Positions 60,073 to 64,000 of a DNA stretch of 64,000 nucleotides are shown here, in pieces. The first letter of the stretch is position 1, and each line of letters opens with the position of its first letter. Origin of the DNA: Rathayibacter_A sp036510655 (lineage in GTDB: Bacteria > Actinomycetota > Actinomycetes > Actinomycetales > Microbacteriaceae); the NCBI GenBank assembly GCA_036510655.1, contig DATCDQ010000072.1, positions 1 to 64,000 of the forward strand, in the 5' to 3' direction. The notes below the pieces were generated by a model. The model saw only the letters and a program-made list of their open reading frames with translations. It was not told where the DNA came from and did not search any database. The position numbers were made by a program, and so were the translations under genes.

Positions 60073-62001
60073 TCAGTCGGTCGGCCCGCGGTCGTGATCG
60101 TTCTCGGCACTGCCGGGCGCCTCGTAGTTCTCGGCGGCCGGGTACTCCTCGGGTGCGCCGTATTCGATCGCGTCACGGTGCAGGTCGGTGTTGGCGTACT
60201 CGTCGGACCCTGCTGCCAAGATCTTGGCACGCAGCTCGCGCCGTTCGCGCTGCACCTCGGGATCGGGCAGCGGCACCGCAGCGATCAACCGTTGCGTGTA
60301 CGCATCCTTCGGGTGTCGCAAGATCTCGTCGCGGGACCCGACCTCGACAAGTTTGCCGAGGTGCATCACCGCGATGCGATCGGCAAGAACGTCGATCACG
60401 GCCAGGTCGTGCGTGATGAACAGGCACGCGAAGTTCAGTTCCTTCTGCAGGGCCTTGAGAAGTTCGAGCACGGTTGCCTGCACCGAGACGTCCAGTGCAG
60501 ACGTCGGCTCATCGGCGATCAAGAGCGTCGGCTTCAGGGCAAGCGCGCGGGCGATGCCGACGCGCTGCTTCTGGCCACCGGAAAGCTCGTGCGGATACCG
60601 GGTGCGATAGTTCCTCGGCAACTCGACTGAGTCGAGCAGACCCTCGATCGCGCGGGTGAGCGCGGGCCCCTTCGCCTTCTTCGCGAGGAACAGGGGCTCA
60701 CCGATGCTAGTGCCGATCGTCATCCGCGGATTCAGCGACGACGAGGGATCCTGGAACACGATTCCAGCCTTCTTGTGCACGTCGCGCACGTGCCGTTTCG
60801 TCGCGTGCGACAGATCCGTGCCGACGACCTTCAGCGTGCCGGAAGTGATCGGCAACAGGCCGATCGCGGCACGGCCGAGCGTGGTCTTACCTGACCCCGA
60901 TTCGCCCACCAGCCCGACGACCTCGCCCTCGTGAATCTGCAGATCGACGTGATCCACGGCGCGGAACGCTTTGACACGGCCGCGGCCGGGGTACTCGATC
61001 ACCACGTCTGCGAAGTCGAGAACGGCAGGCAGTACAGCCAGCTCCCGGTCGGCGGCATGCTTGGCTTCGGCGGCGATGCGCTCGTTCTCCGCCACGCGCT
61101 CGCGCAACTCGACATCTTCGATCTCGCCTTCTGCGACAACCGCGAGTGTCGCAGTCATGTCGACATCGGCCCCATCCGAACCCTGCCCGAGATGAGGCAC
61201 TGCGTCGAGCAGTGCCTTGGTGTACGGATGTTGCGGATTGTGGAAGATGTCGTGTGCTGTACCGCTTTCGACGATCACGCCTCGCCGCATGACTGAGATG
61301 TGGTCGGCAAGGTCTGCAACGACTCCCATGTCGTGGGTGATCAGCAGGATTGCGCTGTTCAAGCGATCCCGCAAGCTGCGCAGCAGATCGAGGATCTCAG
61401 CCTGCACCGTCACGTCCAGCGCGGTGGTCGGCTCGTCGGCGATCAGCAATCCGGGGTCGCACGAAATCGACTGAGCGATCATGGCACGCTGCCGCTGTCC
61501 GCCCGACAGCTGGTGGGGGTACGAATTGAACGCCTTCAGTGGGTCCGGGAGTTCGACCATCCGCAGCAGTTCGAGTGCGCGTTCCCTGCCCTCGTGCGGC
61601 GAGATGCCGTAGTGCACCCGCAGCGTTTCGACGATCTGGAACCCGATCGTGAAAACAGGGTTGAGGGCGGTCATCGGCTCTTGGAAGATCAGGGCGACGT
61701 CGTTACCGCGCACCGCGCGCATCTGTGCCGGGGAGATACCACGGAGCTCGCGACCGTTGAGCTTGATACTTCCCGTGATGCGGCTGTTGTTCGGCAGCAG
61801 GTCCAGGATCGACATCGAGCTCACGCTCTTTCCCGAACCGGATTCGCCGACGAGCGCCATGACCTCGCCCCGCTTGATCGAGTAGTTCATCTTGATCGCA
61901 GCAGGCACCCAGACGTTGTCGACGCCGAAGTCGACGCTGAGGTCGGTGACCTGCAGTACCGGTGTCTCGTCGGTTGTCACGGTCTTTGTCACAGCGGCCA
62001 T
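60073..62001 (-). CDS. Fused oligopeptide/dipeptide ABC transporter ATPase (DppD-DppF type)
   Basis: A 642-residue protein with two complete ABC ATPase domains. Domain 1: Walker A GESGSGKS at 52-59, signature PHQLSGGQRQRAMIAQSISC, Walker B LLIADEPTTALDVTVQ. Domain 2 (from about 325): Walker A GESGSGKTTLG, signature PHELSGGQKQRVGIARALAL, Walker B LLIADEPTSALDVSVQ. Each NBD ends with an oligopeptide-transporter C-terminal extension (NPQHPYTKALLDAVPHLGQG; HPKDAYTQRLIAAVPLPDPE). It powers import of peptides or related solutes through the DppB/DppC permeases encoded upstream. An acidic, tyrosine-containing tail closes the protein. The ATG is at 61999-62001 with AAAGGACC upstream. Confidence 0.93.
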   Translation of the reverse strand: MAAVTKTVTTDETPVLQVTDLSVDFGVDNVWVPAAIKMNYSIKRGEVMALVGESGSGKSVSSMSILDLLPNNSRITGSIKLNGRELRGISPAQMRAVRGNDVALIFQEPMTALNPVFTIGFQIVETLRVHYGISPHEGRERALELLRMVELPDPLKAFNSYPHQLSGGQRQRAMIAQSISCDPGLLIADEPTTALDVTVQAEILDLLRSLRDRLNSAILLITHDMGVVADLADHISVMRRGVIVESGTAHDIFHNPQHPYTKALLDAVPHLGQGSDGADVDMTATLAVVAEGEIEDVELRERVAENERIAAEAKHAADRELAVLPAVLDFADVVIEYPGRGRVKAFRAVDHVDLQIHEGEVVGLVGESGSGKTTLGRAAIGLLPITSGTLKVVGTDLSHATKRHVRDVHKKAGIVFQDPSSSLNPRMTIGTSIGEPLFLAKKAKGPALTRAIEGLLDSVELPRNYRTRYPHELSGGQKQRVGIARALALKPTLLIADEPTSALDVSVQATVLELLKALQKELNFACLFITHDLAVIDVLADRIAVMHLGKLVEVGSRDEILRHPKDAYTQRLIAAVPLPDPEVQRERRELRAKILAAGSDEYANTDLHRDAIEYGAPEEYPAAENYEAPGSAENDHDRGPTD

Positions 62002-62090
62002 CAGTAGGTGGTCCTTTCCACGACACCGAGCGGTGCGTGCATTCGTTCTGCAGGGCGCGTCAGCGTCTCGGATGCTGTCACCATTGACTC

Positions 62091-62717
62091 ATGGCACAAT
62101 CCGAGGGGCACTCCGACACCGTCTTCATTTCTCGTTTCAACCGCGTGCTCGCGATCGTGATCTGGGCGCTGACTGTCGTACTGATGACGACGACTCTGGT
62201 CACCGGAGGCCCGAACCGCGCGCTGGCGATCGTCCCAAGCGCATTCTTCGGCTTGTTCGCCTGGACCGCCCTGTGGCGTCCGTACGTGCGCGTGAGCGAC
62301 GCGAGCGTACGCATCCGCAATGTGCTGCGCACGATCGATGTGCCCTGGACGGCGCTTATCCAGGTAGACACGCGTTACGCCCTCACGTTGTATACCCCCG
62401 GGCACGAGTACGCCGCGTGGGCGGCACCGGCACCGGGACGCACGGGCACCACCATGGCGCGTCGAGCCGAGCATAACGGGCGAGTGGATGCCGCTCCGAC
62501 CGTCGGCGGTCGGGTGCGGCCGGGTGATCTGCTGGCCAGCGAATCCGGGCAGGCTGCCCAGATCGTGCGCGACCACTGGACGACGTTGCGGGATTCCGGC
62601 GCCATCGAGGCCGGCGTCGCCGAGGAGACGCACGTGCCGACCCACTGGCACTGGTGGACGAACGGAGCCCTGCTCGTGCTGGCTGTAGCCGGGCTGTACG
62701 CACTCATCGCTCTCTAG
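62091..62717 (+). CDS. PH-domain membrane protein on the strand opposite to the ABC operon
   Basis: A 208-residue protein with two N-terminal membrane helices (VLAIVIWALTVVLMTTTLVT and IVPSAFFGLFAWTALW), a bacterial PH-like domain (PYVRVSDASVRIRNVLRTID, VPWTALIQVDTRYALTLYTP), a linker, and a C-terminal helix (GALLVLAVAGLYALIAL). The family (bPH_6-like) is common in actinobacteria and has no known function. It sits between the ABC permease and ATPase genes but on the other strand, so it is separately expressed. The start is ATG at 62091 with no strong Shine-Dalgarno. Confidence 0.85.
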   Translation: MAQSEGHSDTVFISRFNRVLAIVIWALTVVLMTTTLVTGGPNRALAIVPSAFFGLFAWTALWRPYVRVSDASVRIRNVLRTIDVPWTALIQVDTRYALTLYTPGHEYAAWAAPAPGRTGTTMARRAEHNGRVDAAPTVGGRVRPGDLLASESGQAAQIVRDHWTTLRDSGAIEAGVAEETHVPTHWHWWTNGALLVLAVAGLYALIAL

Positions 62718-62749
62718 CGGCGCGGTGGCCGAAACAGGTGCCTCGGTCA

Positions 62750-63793
62750 TCATGGCCGTTCGACGGTCGCAGTCGGCTGTTCCTTCGTCTTCCGGATGCT
62801 GAACCGGCGTTGCCGAGGATCGAAAGCGTCGCGCAGCCCGTCACCGACGAAGTTCACCAGAAGGGCCAGGAGCACGATGAATGAACCCGGCCACCAGAAC
62901 AGCCACGGCCGCGTCTGCAACGCGGACTGGTTCTGACTGACCAACAGACCCAGCGAGGAGTCCGGCGCCTTGATACCGAAGCCCAGGTAGCTCAGCGCGG
63001 TCTCGAGCAGGATCGCCGACGCGATCAGCAGTGTGGACGAGACGATGATGACACCGACGGCGTTCGGCAGGATGTGCTTGAAGATGATCCGTGCATCCGA
63101 GGCGCCGGCGACCCGCGCGGCCTCGACGAATTCGCGCTCGCGCAGCGACAGGAACTCGCTTCGAACCAGACGCGCGATGACCATCCATGAGATCGCCCCC
63201 AGCAGGATTGCCAGCCCGAATGCACCCATGCCGTTTGCCGTGCGGCCGACGATGGCGCCGATCACGATCGCGGGGATAACGATGAACACGTCGGTGATGC
63301 GCATCAGCACGGCATCCACCCAGCCCCGGAAGTATCCGGCCACCGCGCCGACGACCACGCCGAGAACTGTGGCGAACAAGCCGAGCACCAGCATGACGAG
63401 CACGGAGTTCTGAATCCCGCGCATCGTGAGCGCGAAGTAGTCCTTGCCGATGCTGTCCTGCCCGAACGGATGCTGTCCGAAGTGGATCCCGGCACCGCCC
63501 AGCCATTGCGGAATCAGCGACAGCGTGGGCGCACCCTGGTTCAGTTGCGTGTTCAGTTCGGTGTACGAGTATTTCCACCAGCCGGGGATCGGACCGAGGC
63601 CGATTGCGGAGATCGCGAAGATCACTACGGCCAGATAGATGACCACCGACGTGACTGCGACCTTGTTGCCCATGAAGCGGCGGAAGATCAGCCGGCCCTG
63701 GCTCACCCCCCGATCTTCTTCGGCGGCAACCGGCGTGACCTCGGGTTCCGGTGAAATGTGCGGCTCCATCGGGTTGCCCTGAATTGTGCTCAT
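62750..63793 (-). CDS. Oligopeptide ABC transporter permease (DppC/OppC-like)
   Basis: A 347-residue inner-membrane permease: a cytosolic N-terminus, first helix VAVTSVVIYLAVVIFAISAI, an external loop with HPFGQDSIGKDYFALTMRGI (OppC-type signature), and a core of five further helices. The EAA loop contacting the ATPase is EFVEAARVAGASDARIIFKH, followed by ILPN. A C-terminal VNFVGDGLRDAFDPRQRR motif is diagnostic of the DppC/OppC family. ATG at 63791-63793 overlaps the upstream permease stop (ATGA). About 750 nt separate it from the ATPase gene, which is unusual. Confidence 0.94.
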   Translation of the reverse strand: MSTIQGNPMEPHISPEPEVTPVAAEEDRGVSQGRLIFRRFMGNKVAVTSVVIYLAVVIFAISAIGLGPIPGWWKYSYTELNTQLNQGAPTLSLIPQWLGGAGIHFGQHPFGQDSIGKDYFALTMRGIQNSVLVMLVLGLFATVLGVVVGAVAGYFRGWVDAVLMRITDVFIVIPAIVIGAIVGRTANGMGAFGLAILLGAISWMVIARLVRSEFLSLREREFVEAARVAGASDARIIFKHILPNAVGVIIVSSTLLIASAILLETALSYLGFGIKAPDSSLGLLVSQNQSALQTRPWLFWWPGSFIVLLALLVNFVGDGLRDAFDPRQRRFSIRKTKEQPTATVERP

Positions 63794-64000
63794 CAGTGTG
63801 TCCTCACCCGCGGGTCGAGTGCCGCATAGGCAAGGTCGGCCAAGAAGTTGAAAGTGATGGCGGTGATGGCAACGACAAGGAAGTAGCCCATCACCGGGTT
63901 CACGTCCGTGCGTATCAGCCCAGCCACGAACAGCGCACCCATGCCGCTGATGGCGAACACCGTCTCGGTGATCACCGCGCCACCGAGTAGAGCGCCGATG
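63793..64000 (-). CDS. Oligopeptide ABC transporter permease (DppB/OppB-like), C-terminal part
   Basis: Only the last 68 or so codons are in the window. They read IGALLGGAVITETVFAISGM, GALFVAGLIRTDVNPVMGYF and a final helix ending LADLAYAALDPRVRTH. The GGAVITETVFxxxGxG and LDPRVR motifs are diagnostic of DppB/OppB permeases. The stop overlaps the dppC-like start (ATGA). The gene continues beyond 64000; a substrate-binding protein gene is expected further upstream. Confidence 0.92.
   Translation of the reverse strand, partial: IGALLGGAVITETVFAISGMGALFVAGLIRTDVNPVMGYFLVVAITAITFNFLADLAYAALDPRVRTH

Overview
The window is a high-GC actinobacterial chromosome segment. Protein families, leaderless starts and gene order point to Microbacteriaceae or a close relative; the genus cannot be fixed from the sequence. 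Two stretches follow the order of mycobacterial core-genome blocks, as I remember them. The first (about 4.5-28.4 kb) runs UPF0182, YlbL-type PDZ/Lon protease, DUF2342, UvrD2, NudC, AdnB, AdnA, DUF3107, ferritin-like protein, RhlE. The second (about 33-60 kb) runs stress protein, PRC/MgtE-N/CBS, DUF1003, Mrp, then TatB, O-methyltransferase, DUF3117, DapE/DapD, then citrate synthase, DapC, FdxA and TypA.

Layout. 1-4.5 kb is a decay zone: a frameshifted IS701-type transposase tail, two intact small genes (DUF899, SnoaL-like), an FAD-oxidase remnant, a truncated ECF41-like sigma factor, and a second FAD oxidoreductase interrupted by two compensating frameshifts. 4.5-12.4 kb holds membrane and protease core genes and a DUF3311/sodium:solute symporter pair. 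12.5-24 kb is a DNA-repair block (UvrD2, AdnB, AdnA) with NudC, an orphan E1/cyclodehydratase-like protein and an aminoglycoside-phosphotransferase-fold protein that has lost its catalytic residues. A VapBC-type toxin-antitoxin pair sits divergently upstream of adnA. 24.8-33.6 kb carries DUF3107, a small membrane protein, an RHS fragment, the ferritin-like protein, the RhlE helicase, UPF0158, a cytosolic HtrA-like protease, a PHP phosphoesterase, aminopeptidase P and a stress protein. 33.7-36.7 kb is an overlapping three-gene operon (PRC/CBS, DUF1003, Mrp).

36.7-42.6 kb is accessory: a GPH symporter with a PLP decarboxylase, a collapsed ECF sigma pseudogene, and an ArsR/SRPBCC/DHA2-efflux operon whose promoter spacer is filled exactly by a palindrome. 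42.6-53.7 kb includes tatB, lysine/DAP genes (dapE and dapD divergent with overlapping -10 boxes, and dapC), a penicillin acylase family protein, citrate synthase and ferredoxin. 53.8-58 kb is an efeUOB iron-uptake operon behind a clear DtxR/IdeR-like iron box. EfeB carries a Tat signal, so it links functionally to the tatB gene. 58-64 kb has typA and an oligopeptide ABC transporter operon that runs off the right edge, with an opposite-strand PH-domain membrane protein between its permease and ATPase genes.

General traits seen directly: many starts (vapB, adnA, ferritin-like, PRC/CBS, arsR, tatB, dapE, dapD, the pseudokinase) have a TANNNT hexamer only 6-7 nt upstream and no Shine-Dalgarno, so leaderless mRNAs are likely. 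Short dispersed repeats of the CTTCGGCTGCGCTC type lie at several gene ends. No rRNA, tRNA, CRISPR array or prophage was recognised. I found no convincing wholly new multi-gene system. The best leads are the orphan E1-like protein, the pseudokinase, the dapD/dapE promoter overlap and the ArsR operator.
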